A stretch of DNA of 64,000 bases from Loigolactobacillus coryniformis subsp. coryniformis KCTC 3167 = DSM 20001. GTDB lineage: Bacteria; Bacillota; Bacilli; Lactobacillales; Lactobacillaceae. Shown here piece by piece: positions 8,765 to 17,841 of this stretch. The number at the start of each line of letters is the position of its first letter. Within the stretch, counting starts at the first letter, position 1. Under the pieces are notes generated by a model, which made no database searches, was not told the origin of the DNA, and saw only the letters and a list, made by a program, of their open reading frames with translations. The stretch covers positions 2,418,001 through 2,482,000 of the forward strand of contig NZ_CP017713.1 in the NCBI RefSeq assembly GCF_002706425.1, written 5' to 3'. The position numbers and the translations under genes were made by a program.

Positions 8765-9727
8765 ATGAGTGAATTTTTAACGATTGGTGAGCCCTTAGTC
8801 GTTTTTGCTGCCCAAGAAGTAGATACTAAACTAGCTGACGCCACGCATTTTCAAAAGTTTCTGGCTGGTGCGGAGTTAAATGTTGCCGTAGGTGTTTCCC
8901 GTCTGGGGCATGCCAGCCAATACGTTTCTCAAGTCGGTCAGGATCCATTTGGTGAGTTTATTATTAACGCCATTCAAGCTAATAATATCGCAACGGATAA
9001 TATTACCACCACACCGGATGCTTGGACTGGCTATCAGCTAAAAGAAAAAGTTTCCAGTGGTGATCCGAATACCTTTTATTTCCGTAAAAACTCAGCTGCC
9101 GCGCAATTAACTCCGGCAGCTATCGATAATATCGACTTTACTGGTCTCAAACATATTCATCTATCCGGCATTTTTCCTGCTTTATCCAACAATAGCCGGG
9201 CCGCTTTTCAGCGTCTGATCGATAAAGCCCGTGAACAGAACATTACGACTACTTTTGACCCTAATTTACGGCCAGCGCTGTGGGCATCGGAAGCGGAAAT
9301 GATAGCGACCATTAATGATTTTGCCGGGCAAGCTGACATTGTAATGCCGGGGATCAATGAAGGTCAGATCTTGTTAGGCAGCACTGATCCTAATACGATT
9401 GCTGATTTTTATTTAGCTAAAGGTGCTAAATTAGTGATCGTAAAAGTTGGCGCTGAAGGTGCTTTTGCCAAAACAAAAACTCGTAGCTATTTTGTACCTG
9501 GTTTCGCCGTCAAACAAGTAGTGGATACCGTTGGCGCTGGGGATGGCTTTGCGGTCGGTTTTATCACTGCCCGACTAGAGGGCTTATCGATCGAGGCCGC
9601 CCTACAACGCGGTAACGCGATCGGTGCCCTGGCCGTACAACATCCCGGTGACAATGACGGTTATCCGACTGCAGTTGAACTACAACGCTTTTTAGATCAG
9701 AGTACGACCCTAGAGGTAGCCGAATAA
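8765..9727 (+). CDS. kdgK: 2-dehydro-3-deoxygluconokinase, PfkB/ribokinase family
   Basis: A 320-residue cytosolic kinase that phosphorylates 2-keto-3-deoxygluconate with ATP before aldol cleavage to pyruvate and glyceraldehyde-3-phosphate. It begins FLTIGEPLVVFAAQEVD, has the PfkB region GAELNVAVGVSRLG (~35-48) and ends with the catalytic signature DTVGAGDGFAVGF (~257-269), whose second Asp is the base. The ATG follows GAGGTAAC. It is intact, unlike kduI and kdgT upstream, and is separated from kdgT by a 150-nt gap with a worn repeat, so it may have its own promoter. No kdgA aldolase gene is in the window. Confidence 0.88.
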   Translation: MSEFLTIGEPLVVFAAQEVDTKLADATHFQKFLAGAELNVAVGVSRLGHASQYVSQVGQDPFGEFIINAIQANNIATDNITTTPDAWTGYQLKEKVSSGDPNTFYFRKNSAAAQLTPAAIDNIDFTGLKHIHLSGIFPALSNNSRAAFQRLIDKAREQNITTTFDPNLRPALWASEAEMIATINDFAGQADIVMPGINEGQILLGSTDPNTIADFYLAKGAKLVIVKVGAEGAFAKTKTRSYFVPGFAVKQVVDTVGAGDGFAVGFITARLEGLSIEAALQRGNAIGALAVQHPGDNDGYPTAVELQRFLDQSTTLEVAE

Positions 9728-9740
9728 AATTACCTCATCA

Positions 9741-9774
9741 AAAAACGCCTTGCAAAAATTTGCGAGACGTTTTT
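9741..9774. terminator. Rho-independent terminator between convergent kdgK and the M20 peptidase
   Basis: AAAAACG-C-CTTGCAAA pairs with TTTGCGAG-A-CGTTTTT with one internal mismatch; A and T runs on both sides make it usable from either strand. Confidence 0.8.
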
Positions 9775-9776
9775 GT

Positions 9777-10922
9777 TTATCGTAAAAATTGTAAAATAAC
9801 TTGTTGATAGATCGTAATGGCTGCTGTATAGTCCTTGATCGCTACATATTCATCGGCTTGATGGCCACTATCATTCCCAGGACCAAAAATAACTACGGGA
9901 AATTTTTGTGCTGCCCGAATGAATTCCGAGGCATCCGTGGCGCCACTATCACCAACCACCGCAACTTTATGGCCTAATGTATGCGTCGCTACCTTACGGA
10001 ACAACTGAACAAATGGGGCCTGCGGATTACCAGGTAACGGACTTTCTGGATAATGATACGTTAATTGTAGCTCATTTTCCGGTTGCTGATTAAGTTCGGC
10101 TACTAATGCTTCGATCTCCGCCATCAACGGTTGATTGGGATACAATGGCGTCGTGCGAATATTACCATATAATCGTGCCCGCGCAGGAATTGAATTGATC
10201 TGCTCACCGCCAGCGATTTGCGTCACATTATGTAAAAGTGGTCCCAATACTGGATCGACCTTCGTTTTCGGTGTCATCAACGTTGTGATTGCTTCATAAA
10301 AACGAAATAGCTGATCAATGGCATTGTTGCCGGCTGCTGGATTAGCGCTGTGCGCTGCTTTCCCTGTAGCCGATACTTCATAATCGATCACACCACGATG
10401 CGTATATTCAACTTGCAGATTACTTGGTTCAGCAACGATCAATGCATCCAGCTCATCGGCAAAGCCTTGCCGTGTCAATTGTGCTGCACCGTAATTACCA
10501 GTTTCCTCACCAACGGTAGCAAACAAACGTATCGTCCCGGCAAAGCTACGTTTCTCAGCTAATAAATCTAGCAGCACGTAGATCAAGGCCGCGAGCCCAC
10601 CTTTCATATCACTGGCACCACGTCCGTAAACATTATCCGTATCCATTTCCCCCGCAAATGGTGGATGATGCCAAGCACTGATGTCCCCTGGCGAAACCAC
10701 ATCCAAATGACCAGATAGACCGAGTGTTTTACCCGGTTGATCACCATGGATCGTGATCACTAAATTAGAACGACCTGGCGCGTAATTAACTTCTGTTACT
10801 TGTGCTGCTGGATATTGATCGAATAACAATTTAATATAGTCAGCCACTTGGGCTTCATGATTATTCACCGATTTAATTTTTAATAGCTCTTGCAATAAAA
10901 TCAATGCTTTGCGCTTGTCCAT
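9777..10922 (-). CDS. M20 family metallopeptidase, ArgE/DapE type
   Basis: A 381-residue cytosolic di-zinc hydrolase. GHLDVVSPGD (~72-81) and GRGASDMKGG (~100-109) provide zinc-binding His and bridging Asp, GEETGNYGA (~138-146) holds the catalytic Glu, and FGPGNDSGHQADEYV carries the last His ligand. The family removes N-acyl groups (acetylornithine, succinyl-diaminopimelate) or cleaves dipeptides; with no lysine or arginine gene nearby the substrate stays open. The ATG at 10922 follows AAAGAGGTTACCAGTTA. Its 5' side is followed within 100 bp by an IS30 element. Full length. Confidence 0.85.
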   Translation of the reverse strand: MDKRKALILLQELLKIKSVNNHEAQVADYIKLLFDQYPAAQVTEVNYAPGRSNLVITIHGDQPGKTLGLSGHLDVVSPGDISAWHHPPFAGEMDTDNVYGRGASDMKGGLAALIYVLLDLLAEKRSFAGTIRLFATVGEETGNYGAAQLTRQGFADELDALIVAEPSNLQVEYTHRGVIDYEVSATGKAAHSANPAAGNNAIDQLFRFYEAITTLMTPKTKVDPVLGPLLHNVTQIAGGEQINSIPARARLYGNIRTTPLYPNQPLMAEIEALVAELNQQPENELQLTYHYPESPLPGNPQAPFVQLFRKVATHTLGHKVAVVGDSGATDASEFIRAAQKFPVVIFGPGNDSGHQADEYVAIKDYTAAITIYQQVILQFLR

Positions 10923-11015
10923 TAACTGGTAACCTCTTTCACCCGATTTTATCCTTAATGATAGCAGAAAATCAGCTGGAATGACGTAAATTAAATAAAA
11001 ATTGTTAATATTTGG

Positions 11016-12067
11016 TAGATTGTAAAATTTAAGTTGAACATATTAGTGGACAGAAAAACCCGTAAAGGTCTTTAATGGTGTCACCACAACATTCCACTAG
11101 AAAGAAGGACCTTTATGGGCACCACTATTTTATCATTTGAAGACCGCGTTGTCATCGAAACACTTCATCATGAAAAGCACTCACTTCAATATATTGCCGA
11201 TTATTTAGGCTTTAGTAAAACCACTATCTTTAATGAGGTTCATCGCTTAGCTGGTGAGTATCACGCAGTTAAGGCTCAAACTGACCATGAAGTTAAACTT
11301 AGTCATCGTGGTCGTAAAACCATCTTAACGACTAACCTAAAGCGATTGATTGAAGAAAAAATCAAGATCCAAAAATGGTCAATTGAACAAGTGGCTCATG
11401 TAGTTAGAATTGCCTACAAAACCATCTATAACTGGATTGATCAGGGACTACTGGATATTAATGTGACTGATTTACCTGACCATGGTATTCGTCGCAAACG
11501 ATCTAAAGAAACCCGTGGTAGTTTTAGTCATGGACGTTCCATCGAAGATCGTCCAGCTGAAATTTCTGATCGTAATACTTCAGGTCACTTCGAAGCTGAT
11601 ACAGTTTTATCTGGAAAACGTAAAGGTCAAGCAGTAGCTACGTTTGTCGAGCGTAAGAGTCGGCTTACCATCGTTAAACGGCTTAATGGACGAGATAGTA
11701 CTTCAATGACCAAGGCTATTTTAGAATTGGCTAACCAGTTAGGAGATAATCTCAAGACCCTTACTGTTGACCATGGGAAAGAATTCGCCAACTACAATTT
11801 GATTGAAGAACAGGCCGGTGTTCCGCTGTACTTTGCGCACGCTTATTCGCCACATGAACGAGGCAGTAATGAAAATCGCAACCGAGTACTACGCCGCTTC
11901 ATTCCCAAAGGTCAACCGATTGATGAGATTACCGATGATGAATTGATTCAAATTAACTGGTATTTGAATTCCCGACCACTCAAATGTTTAAATTGGCGAA
12001 CACCGATTGAGATCTTTTTGCGTAATCTGCGTTACTAAATTTGTTCAAGTTATTTCTTGCAATCTGC
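11016..12067 (+). mobile_element. IS30-family insertion sequence, first type
   Basis: One transposase gene (11115-12038) is enclosed by imperfect inverted ends: AGATTGTAAAATTTAAGTTG at the left and, on the other strand at the right, AGATTGCAAGAAATAACTTG, both continuing AAC. Boundaries are approximate to a few bases and no target duplication was recognised. It differs from the IS30 element at 33211-34347. Confidence 0.7.
11115..12038 (+). CDS. IS30-family transposase
   Basis: A 307-residue DDE transposase that cuts and joins the element ends. Residues ~6-40 are the IS30 N-terminal helix-turn-helix (LSFEDRVVIETLHHEKHSLQ, then YIADYLGFSKTTIFNEV). The catalytic core shows FEADTVLSG (first Asp, ~160), TVDHGKEFANY (second Asp) and ERGSNENRNRVLRRFIPKG (Glu), the classic IS30 DD(33)E pattern. 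The ATG is preceded by AAAGAAGGACC. The frame is complete and it may be active. Confidence 0.93.
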   Translation: MGTTILSFEDRVVIETLHHEKHSLQYIADYLGFSKTTIFNEVHRLAGEYHAVKAQTDHEVKLSHRGRKTILTTNLKRLIEEKIKIQKWSIEQVAHVVRIAYKTIYNWIDQGLLDINVTDLPDHGIRRKRSKETRGSFSHGRSIEDRPAEISDRNTSGHFEADTVLSGKRKGQAVATFVERKSRLTIVKRLNGRDSTSMTKAILELANQLGDNLKTLTVDHGKEFANYNLIEEQAGVPLYFAHAYSPHERGSNENRNRVLRRFIPKGQPIDEITDDELIQINWYLNSRPLKCLNWRTPIEIFLRNLRY

Positions 12068-12344
12068 CATTTGCTTCAATTCACAGCTTAATATTTTCTT
12101 GAACAACGTTATTTTTAACCTTTACAAAGTAGCCTCGCTTCGCCAAATAACCTGCTAGGCCAACAATTATAGCCCAATTTTTGGGTTAAATGAATAACTT
12201 TATTTTATACTAATTTTTTAGCAAAAGAGCCACCAGAGCTAAACAATTACCGAAGTAGCAATCTGTTGACTTTAAAACAACATGTGTTAGCATATAGTTG
12301 TTAATAATAAAACAACATCTGATTTTGAAAGGAAGTTTTTACTC
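12068..12344 (+). promoter_or_regulatory. Intergenic region with the promoter of the oxidoreductase-Rrf2 pair
   Basis: Upstream of 12345 lies TTGACT (12266-12271), a possible -35, followed by AACAACATGTG and a mirrored TAGTTGTT; AAAACAACAT occurs twice (12275, 12309). These AACAAC/GTTGTT arms are candidate operator half-sites for the Rrf2 regulator encoded downstream. On the minus strand 12081-12185 a start-less open stretch (KNWAIIVGLAGYLAKRGYF) looks like the tail of a lost small membrane protein beside the IS30 end. Both points are weak. Confidence 0.35.
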
Positions 12345-13202
12345 ATGAAATATGCAATTACTGGCGCAACTGGGCACTTTGGACAACTTGCGCTCAAGGA
12401 ACTTTTAAAACTTACCGCCAGTCAGAATATCATCGCAATCGCACGCAACGTCGCTAAGGCTAAGAAATTATTACCACAAGGTATTGAGATCCGACAAGCC
12501 GATTATACCGATGAAACAACTATGGCAAACGCCTTACAGGGCGTCGACCGCTTACTTTTCATTTCCTCACTACCAGGTGAGTCAGTCGCTCGTGCTGTCC
12601 AACATCAAAATGTGGTTAACGCTTTAGTCGCAGCGCATGTAAAATTTGTTGCTTACACTAGTTTTCCTAATGCCCAAAATTCAATTAGCGCCTTAGCCAG
12701 CGATCATAGAATCACTGAAACTGCTATTAAAAACAGTGGCGTCGCCCATGCATTTTTACGTAATAATTGGTATTTAGAAAACGAAATCGGCTTTTTACAA
12801 AGTGGCGCCGCAAATCAAACCGCTGCTTACTGGGCAAGTGGTAAAGCTGGCTGGGCACTAGAACGTGAATTTGCCGCAGCCGCCGCTAAAGTGTTAACAT
12901 TAAATGAGCCAAAAGAAGTTTACGAATTCGCCGGTCCAGCACGGTCCTATGCTGAACTAGGCGCAGCTCTGCAACAAGCCACTGGTCATCATTTTGCGGT
13001 CAAACAAATGACGACAGCTGAATATCAGAATAACTTAGTGGCCACTGGACTAGATGCCAATACGGCTGCGCTTTTTGCTTCATTCCAAGAACCAATCAAT
13101 GATGGTTCCTTAAACGAAACAACAATTGATCTGCCAGCGGTTCTGGGGCATGAATTAACTAGTCTGCCGGAAGCAATTAATGAAATTATTAAGCGAAATT
13201 AG
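12345..13202 (+). CDS. NAD(P)-binding oxidoreductase, NmrA/QorB type
   Basis: A 285-residue atypical short-chain dehydrogenase. MKYAITGATGHFGQLALKEL is a GxxGxxG Rossmann motif, and FISSLPGE (~78-85), AYTSFPNAQ (~106-114) and FLRNNWYLEN (~143-152) are typical of the QorB (YtfG) quinone-oxidoreductase/NmrA group, which uses NADPH to reduce quinones or senses its redox state. The ATG follows GAAAGGAAG. It is followed after 9 nt by an Rrf2-family regulator, suggesting a redox- or electrophile-responsive operon. Enzyme family sure; substrate inferred. Confidence 0.85.
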   Translation: MKYAITGATGHFGQLALKELLKLTASQNIIAIARNVAKAKKLLPQGIEIRQADYTDETTMANALQGVDRLLFISSLPGESVARAVQHQNVVNALVAAHVKFVAYTSFPNAQNSISALASDHRITETAIKNSGVAHAFLRNNWYLENEIGFLQSGAANQTAAYWASGKAGWALEREFAAAAAKVLTLNEPKEVYEFAGPARSYAELGAALQQATGHHFAVKQMTTAEYQNNLVATGLDANTAALFASFQEPINDGSLNETTIDLPAVLGHELTSLPEAINEIIKRN

Positions 13203-13211
13203 GTGTAAAGC

Positions 13212-13643
13212 GTGAAGTACTCACACAAGTTAAGTGACGCAATTCATATTCTGGCCTATTTGATCATCTGTAAAGACGGTGATCTTTCTAGTAAGGCGAT
13301 TGCTGCAAGTATCGAAGCAAATGCCAGTGTTGTCCGTAATTTAATGTCTGATCTAAGAAAAGCTGGTTTGATCAATACCAAACCTGGCAGTGCCACCACT
13401 ACACTGAGTGTGGCGCCCGATCAAATCACCATTTTAAACGTCTATCAAGCAATCACCATGGATCACAACCTACTGCATATCGATCCTAAAACTAATCCTC
13501 AATGTATCGTTGGTGGGAATATTCAAGAAACACTAAACATGTATTATGCTGACATTGAAGCAACAGCCTTTCAGCGGATGAACGAAATTACGCTGCAGAA
13601 TATTACGGAGGACATTTTAGCTCGTGAGCACATGAAATCGTAA
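13212..13643 (+). CDS. Rrf2 family transcriptional regulator
   Basis: A 143-residue winged-helix protein starting with GTG, AGGTG lying 6 nt before it inside the previous gene's stop. MKYSHKLSDAIHILAYLIIC (first helix; the initiator GTG is read as Met) and SSKAIAASIEANASVVRNLM (DNA-recognition helices) match the Rrf2 N-terminus. A single Cys near residue 96 (NPQCIVGG) sits where Fe-S or thiol-sensing Rrf2 members have their cysteines, but three ligands are not present, so a thiol or ligand sensor is more likely than an Fe-S protein. Probably controls its own operon with the NmrA-type oxidoreductase. Confidence 0.85.
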   Translation: MKYSHKLSDAIHILAYLIICKDGDLSSKAIAASIEANASVVRNLMSDLRKAGLINTKPGSATTTLSVAPDQITILNVYQAITMDHNLLHIDPKTNPQCIVGGNIQETLNMYYADIEATAFQRMNEITLQNITEDILAREHMKS

Positions 13644-13651
13644 TTATGACT

Positions 13652-13702
13652 AAATAAAACCTATTAAGTTGGCCAATTACCAACCTAGCAGGTTTTATTT
13701 TT
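13652..13702 (+). terminator. Rho-independent terminator after the Rrf2 gene
   Basis: AAATAAAACCT pairs with AGGTTTTATTT, with an inner GTTGG/CCAAC stem, followed by TT. The IS4 target site begins two bases later. Confidence 0.85.
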
Positions 13703-13841
13703 CATAATATCTAAAGGTTGAAAGTTAATATTTCCACTTAAGCCCTGATCTGTTAGGGCTTTTTTGCTACAAAAATAGACATGAAACCATTCACATCTGT
13801 ATACTTAAAGCGTCTAAACAAAAACCATACAGAGGAGTTTC

Positions 13842-15196
13842 ATGCCTATGTCTACTATACAATACAATGACACTGATATTCATCATTCTTTTGCTCATTT
13901 TTCAAAATTGGTCCATCTCTCCGCTATTTTGCGTCGTGTCAATATCCATAAATCGCGCGGTATTAAAACTGAACGCTTATTTGAATGGTTATTGACCACC
14001 ATCTTTAATCGCTACTCCATTTTTAGAGCAGAAAAGGCTAACGATTTTTCAAAACGAACTGTTCGCAATTGTCTAAATGATCCACATATTAATTGGCAAC
14101 GGCTGGTTCAGCTATTAGCGATCCATTTGATCCAATACGTGCAACATTTTACCGATCCAAGACGGCGACAAGCCTTGATCATTGATGATTCATTGTTTAA
14201 ACGTGAATTTTCACGCAAAACCGAATTATTAGCTCGTGTTTTGACCACGACAAACAGCAGTATTTTAAAGGCTTTAGGACACTAACTTTAGGCTGGAGTG
14301 ACGGCAATACTTTTTTACCGCTGAACTTTGCCTTGATGTCATCAAGCCACGCCAAAAATCGGTTTGGGCACCTTAAGTCCAGTGATCAACGATCACTGGC
14401 CGCGAAACGACGTACACAGGCAACCCGTAAAATGACCGATGTCGCTTTAGAATTAGTAGATGATGCAATCAAATCCGGCATCAAGGCCAAGTACGTCTTA
14501 TTCGATAGCTGGTATGCATCACCGCGTATGTTTGCGGCATTGCTAAAACGTCATTGTCATGGGATTGGTATGTTGAAAAAAACTAAAAAAGTCTATTTTC
14601 GTTATCGTGGCCGAGAAATGGATATTAAGACTTTATACACTAACTTACGGCGCAGTAAATGGCCAATTAAGGATAGCTATCTATACAGTCCAATCGTCAC
14701 ATTTGAAGTTGATGGCGAAAAAATCCCAATGAAGTTAGTCTTCGTAACCAAACGTGGCCAGGCTGATCAATATCTTGTGTTGGCGACCACAATGACTGAC
14801 CTAAGACCAGAAGCAATCATTCAGATGTACGGTCGGCGTTGGCAGATCGAATGTTATTTTAAAGTCGCTAAACAATACCTGCAATTTGATCAGACTCAAG
14901 TCCAAAGCTATGATGGGCTTTGCGGTCACCTAGCAATGGTCATGTTAAGCTATGACGTCCTTGCATTGGTGCAACGTGAAAATACGGACGACAGGACGCT
15001 GGGTGACTTATTCTTCGATTATGGACGACCGTTGCCTGATATTAAGTTAGTAAGTGCGTTGAATTGGCTGATACAAACAATTACTGGTCTAGGTGAAAAA
15101 CTCGACATGGCGGTTGAAACATTAACTATTATTTTTGACGAATTTATAAAAGCATTACCGAATAGCCTGGCCAGGCTACTCGGTAATGCTCAATGA
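13842..15196 (+). CDS. IS4-family transposase in two overlapping frames (frameshifted or frameshift-expressed)
   Basis: The first frame (13842-14285, 147 aa) has the N-terminus and the first DDE Asp (ALIIDDSLFKR); the second (conserved sequence resumes near 14243, good frame to 15196) has LFDSWYASPRMF and the IS4 signature YGRRWQIECYFKVAKQYLQ (Y-R-E-K). Homology is expected to run RVFDHDKQQYFKGFRTLTLG, which needs one more T in GTTTTG at 14239-14243. However, T_TTA_AAG at 14264-14270 is in zero frame, and a -1 slip there joins the frames exactly before GFRTLTLGW with only about ten altered residues. Both copies share this, so the form has moved. The ATG follows AGAGGAG. Confidence 0.85.
14264..14270 (+). 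promoter_or_regulatory. Candidate -1 ribosomal slippery heptamer in IS4 copy 1
   Basis: TTTAAAG fits X_XXY_YYZ with codons TTA and AAG in the zero frame. After slipping, the next codon is GGC and translation continues in the downstream frame. The same site lies at 54446-54452 in copy 2. No clear stimulatory hairpin was seen downstream. Confidence 0.4.
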
Positions 15197-15327
15197 AGTG
15201 GAAACTAGTAATATATCGTGCCATAACCGTTTGACATCAATGGTTACGGTCTATTTTGATACTTTCAACCTTTAGATAATATTTAAAGTTTAAAAGCAAA
15301 GCTACTTATAGTTGATCAACACCCAAT

Positions 15328-16713
15328 TTAAGCTTTTTGTTTACGCGGTAAAGCAAACGTCAATAGAAAACCTAATACTGCCAAACCAACCGTTAGAGCA
15401 AACCCAAACCGCGTGCCACTGGCGACTTTAGCCGCACCAGCTGCAGAACTAGCGGCTTCACCAACCCCTAGCAAACTCGTTGCTAAAGCTGTCGCAATTG
15501 CACCACAAATCTGCTGCAAGGTATTCATAATACTACTCCCATCAGCGGATAATTGCTGCGGTAATGCATTTAAGCCATGGGTCTGTGATGGCGACATAGC
15601 GAGTGGTGCCCCGATCATTAAAATAACGTGGGCAAACACAACATAGAGATAACTGGAGTCAGCATTCCCAAGGAATAACATCAGCGCACCAATAATCGAA
15701 ACCAAGAAACCTAACATGGCCGGCATCCGAGCACCAAAGCTATCGTACAAACGACCAGAAATCGATGAAACCACTGCGTTGATAATACCACCAGGTAACA
15801 TTAACATCCCAGTTAGCGCAACTGGCACCAATAACCCTTTTTGCCAATAGATCGGCAATAAGTACATTGATGTCATAATGATCATAAAGTCGATCATGAC
15901 CAACCCGGTACCTAAAGAAAAACCGCCATGCGCAAAAGCCTTAACATTGAGAATTGGTTCTGGTAACTTCAATTGCCGGCGGATAAAGAAGAACAACGCC
16001 ACAATTCCGACAACCAACGCACCAAGAACAATTGGCGAGGTCCAGCCTTTATCACTAGCCAAACTAATTCCGAGAACAACACCACCGAATCCGATCGTGG
16101 ATAGACAAATTGATAAAGCATCAACATGTGGCCGTGTGATCGGCATCACATTTTTTGTGAAGATAATCGTGGTGATCAAAGCGATCACTAAGAATGGAAT
16201 CATCGCCCAAAAAATGTACTGCCACGATAAAGCGCCAAGGATCAACCCAGCCACCGTCGGGCCAATTGCTGGTGCAAACATGATCACTAGGCCAATCAAG
16301 CCCATTGCTGCACCCCGTTTTTCCAACGGATAAATGGCCAAGGCAACTAAGAAAATCAATGGCAGTAAAATACCTGTCCCAACACCCTGAATCAAACGTC
16401 CGATGAATAAGAACGTAAATGATGATGATAAAGCTGCGATCAGTGCCCCAACAATAAAATCACATAACGCAAAAATCAATAATTGCCGTGTTGTGAACCA
16501 ACGGGTCAATAATCCAGATAATGGCAATAAAATACCGACCATTAATAAATAACCAATAACCAGCCACTGAATCGTCCCAGTGGATACACCCAATTTAGTT
16601 GTCAGTGGTGCTAATGCAATATTAAGCGCTGTTTCACTGAACATACCGATGAAGCCACCGATGAGTAGACCAGCCATGATCGGCAAACGTTTAGTCTCTG
16701 CGAGATTTTTCAT
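15328..16713 (-). CDS. MFS multidrug exporter, DHA2 (EmrB/QacA-like) family
   Basis: A 461-residue integral membrane protein with 13-14 hydrophobic segments, the size of the 14-helix DHA2 family. Near the N-terminus LPLSGLLTRWFTTRQLLIFA is the motif A region (loop 2-3) and GIGTGILLP-like GRLIQGVGTGILLPLIFLVA the motif in helix 4; GLIGLVIMFAPAIGPTVAGL is motif C of proton antiporters. The frame extends upstream, but AAGGGGGGATTTTTCAAT before the ATG at 16713 fixes the start. Likely a proton-driven drug or metabolite exporter; substrate unknown. No regulator adjoins. Confidence 0.88.
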   Translation of the reverse strand: MKNLAETKRLPIMAGLLIGGFIGMFSETALNIALAPLTTKLGVSTGTIQWLVIGYLLMVGILLPLSGLLTRWFTTRQLLIFALCDFIVGALIAALSSSFTFLFIGRLIQGVGTGILLPLIFLVALAIYPLEKRGAAMGLIGLVIMFAPAIGPTVAGLILGALSWQYIFWAMIPFLVIALITTIIFTKNVMPITRPHVDALSICLSTIGFGGVVLGISLASDKGWTSPIVLGALVVGIVALFFFIRRQLKLPEPILNVKAFAHGGFSLGTGLVMIDFMIIMTSMYLLPIYWQKGLLVPVALTGMLMLPGGIINAVVSSISGRLYDSFGARMPAMLGFLVSIIGALMLFLGNADSSYLYVVFAHVILMIGAPLAMSPSQTHGLNALPQQLSADGSSIMNTLQQICGAIATALATSLLGVGEAASSAAGAAKVASGTRFGFALTVGLAVLGFLLTFALPRKQKA

Positions 16714-16862
16714 ATTGAAAAATCCCCCCTTCCAAAAAGTTATGCCGTAAACCAAATCTGATTTCTGAACACAGAAGATTACTTTAGCAGAAAAATTAAG
16801 TTTTCGTAAGTGTAAAATAAGAGATTACCCAAGATGAAGGATAATTTTTAACTAATCAAACA

Positions 16863-16894
16863 AAAACTCGCCACCATTATCGGTGTCGAGTTTT
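16863..16894 (-). terminator. Rho-independent terminator of the cvpA-like gene
   Basis: AAAACTCG-cc-ACC pairs with GGT-gt-CGAGTTTT, a T-rich tail follows on the minus strand, five bases past the stop codon. Confidence 0.85.
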
Positions 16895-16898
16895 AGCT

Positions 16899-17489
16899 CT
16901 AAATTGAATTCGCATCTGTTGTAGTTGCTTCATCACTTTGATCAGTGGTCGAGCTACTGTCATCAGTCGTCGTTGAATCTGTGTTATCAGTATCTTCATT
17001 ATTGAATAAGTACTTTTGTAGCAGTTGGCTAGTTAACACTGGCGTTTTATCGATAATGACTTGCGCAACGCTGGACTGCGAAATTTGATATTGAATCGCC
17101 GTATTAGGAATAAAATTCAGCACCGTCAAAACAATGAACAAACCAATATAATTTAACACGAACGCCACTACCGCGCCGGCAACACTATTGACTTGCTTAA
17201 TGACTGGTAGCCAAGTGATCAATCGTGACCAGCGTGCCAGCAAGCGGACAATAAACCACCCTAATGCGATCATCATTAAAAAGGCGATCGTATTAGTCAC
17301 ACCAAGACTGGCTGCGGCACTGCCTGACCAAGTTGCCAACCAAGCACTAACACTAGGTGCCGCCAGCCGCGCGAAAATATAAACACCAATGTAGCCCAGT
17401 GTATAAAGTAATTGGACGATCAAGCCACGCTGCATCCCGCGATAAACAGCCATGATCAAGATTACTGCAATAATAATTGTAACGATCAT
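16899..17489 (-). CDS. CvpA family membrane protein
   Basis: A 196-residue protein. Four hydrophobic segments are visible (VTIIIAVILIMAVYRGMQRG, LLYTLGYIGVYIFA, NTIAFLMMIALGWFIVRLLA, AVVAFVLNYIGLFIVLTVLN), as in the CvpA/colicin V production family. The last ~35 residues are a Thr/Ser/Asp-rich acidic tail (DTDNTDSTTTDDSSSTTDQS), probably disordered. Family members are linked to envelope integrity and septation, but the molecular role is unproven. The ATG follows AAGGAGAACAAATA. Monocistronic with its own terminator. Confidence 0.85.
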   Translation of the reverse strand: MIVTIIIAVILIMAVYRGMQRGLIVQLLYTLGYIGVYIFARLAAPSVSAWLATWSGSAAASLGVTNTIAFLMMIALGWFIVRLLARWSRLITWLPVIKQVNSVAGAVVAFVLNYIGLFIVLTVLNFIPNTAIQYQISQSSVAQVIIDKTPVLTSQLLQKYLFNNEDTDNTDSTTTDDSSSTTDQSDEATTTDANSI

Positions 17490-17841
17490 TATTTGTTCTC
17501 CTTAAAATTGGACGTGCTTAATCAGCAAAGTAATACCATGCTGATTTTTATAGCTATGCCATTAATTCATTATTATTAAGGCTAGGCGGCTTTATACCAC
17601 TTGCCTATTTTTACTTTACCAGACTTTTACCAACTAACCACCGACTTGCGACCGATTTAATATTTGTTTAATTTAGATGACGTCTAAGCTAAAAAGACTG
17701 TACATTATTATAATTAGTGCGATAATTAATACCCACTAGTTAATGGAAGTATCAATTACATGGCTAATTTTGGTATCAGGACTTAATTTACTATTTAAAC
17801 ATGGTAGAATAAAGTTATATTGAGTGAAATGAGGAATGATC
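17490..17841. promoter_or_regulatory. Divergent intergenic region, cvpA-like / CNNM gene
   Basis: About 350 nt of AT-rich DNA between divergent genes must contain both promoters. TAGAAT (17804-17809) is a plausible -10 for the plus-strand gene; AACTAACCACCGACTTGCGA and similar stretches show no repeat or ORF. No regulator site was recognised. Confidence 0.3.

Larger units (their letters stand above)
13711..15275 (+). mobile_element. IS4-family insertion sequence, copy 1 (1565 bp) with 7-bp target duplication
   Basis: Ends CTAAAGGTTGAAAGT and ACTTTCAACCTTTAG are perfect inverted repeats. ATAATAT occurs immediately outside both ends (13704-13710 and 15276-15282), a clean 7-bp target duplication. 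The element encodes one transposase in two reading frames. An apparently identical copy in the opposite orientation lies at 53441-55005, so the 38 kb between them could invert by recombination. Confidence 0.93.

Noticed and set aside
12081-12185. Start-less minus-strand reading ending KNWAIIVGLAGYLAKRGYF...
   Set aside because: It has no start codon or ribosome site; at best the remnant of a small membrane protein cut by the IS30 insertion.
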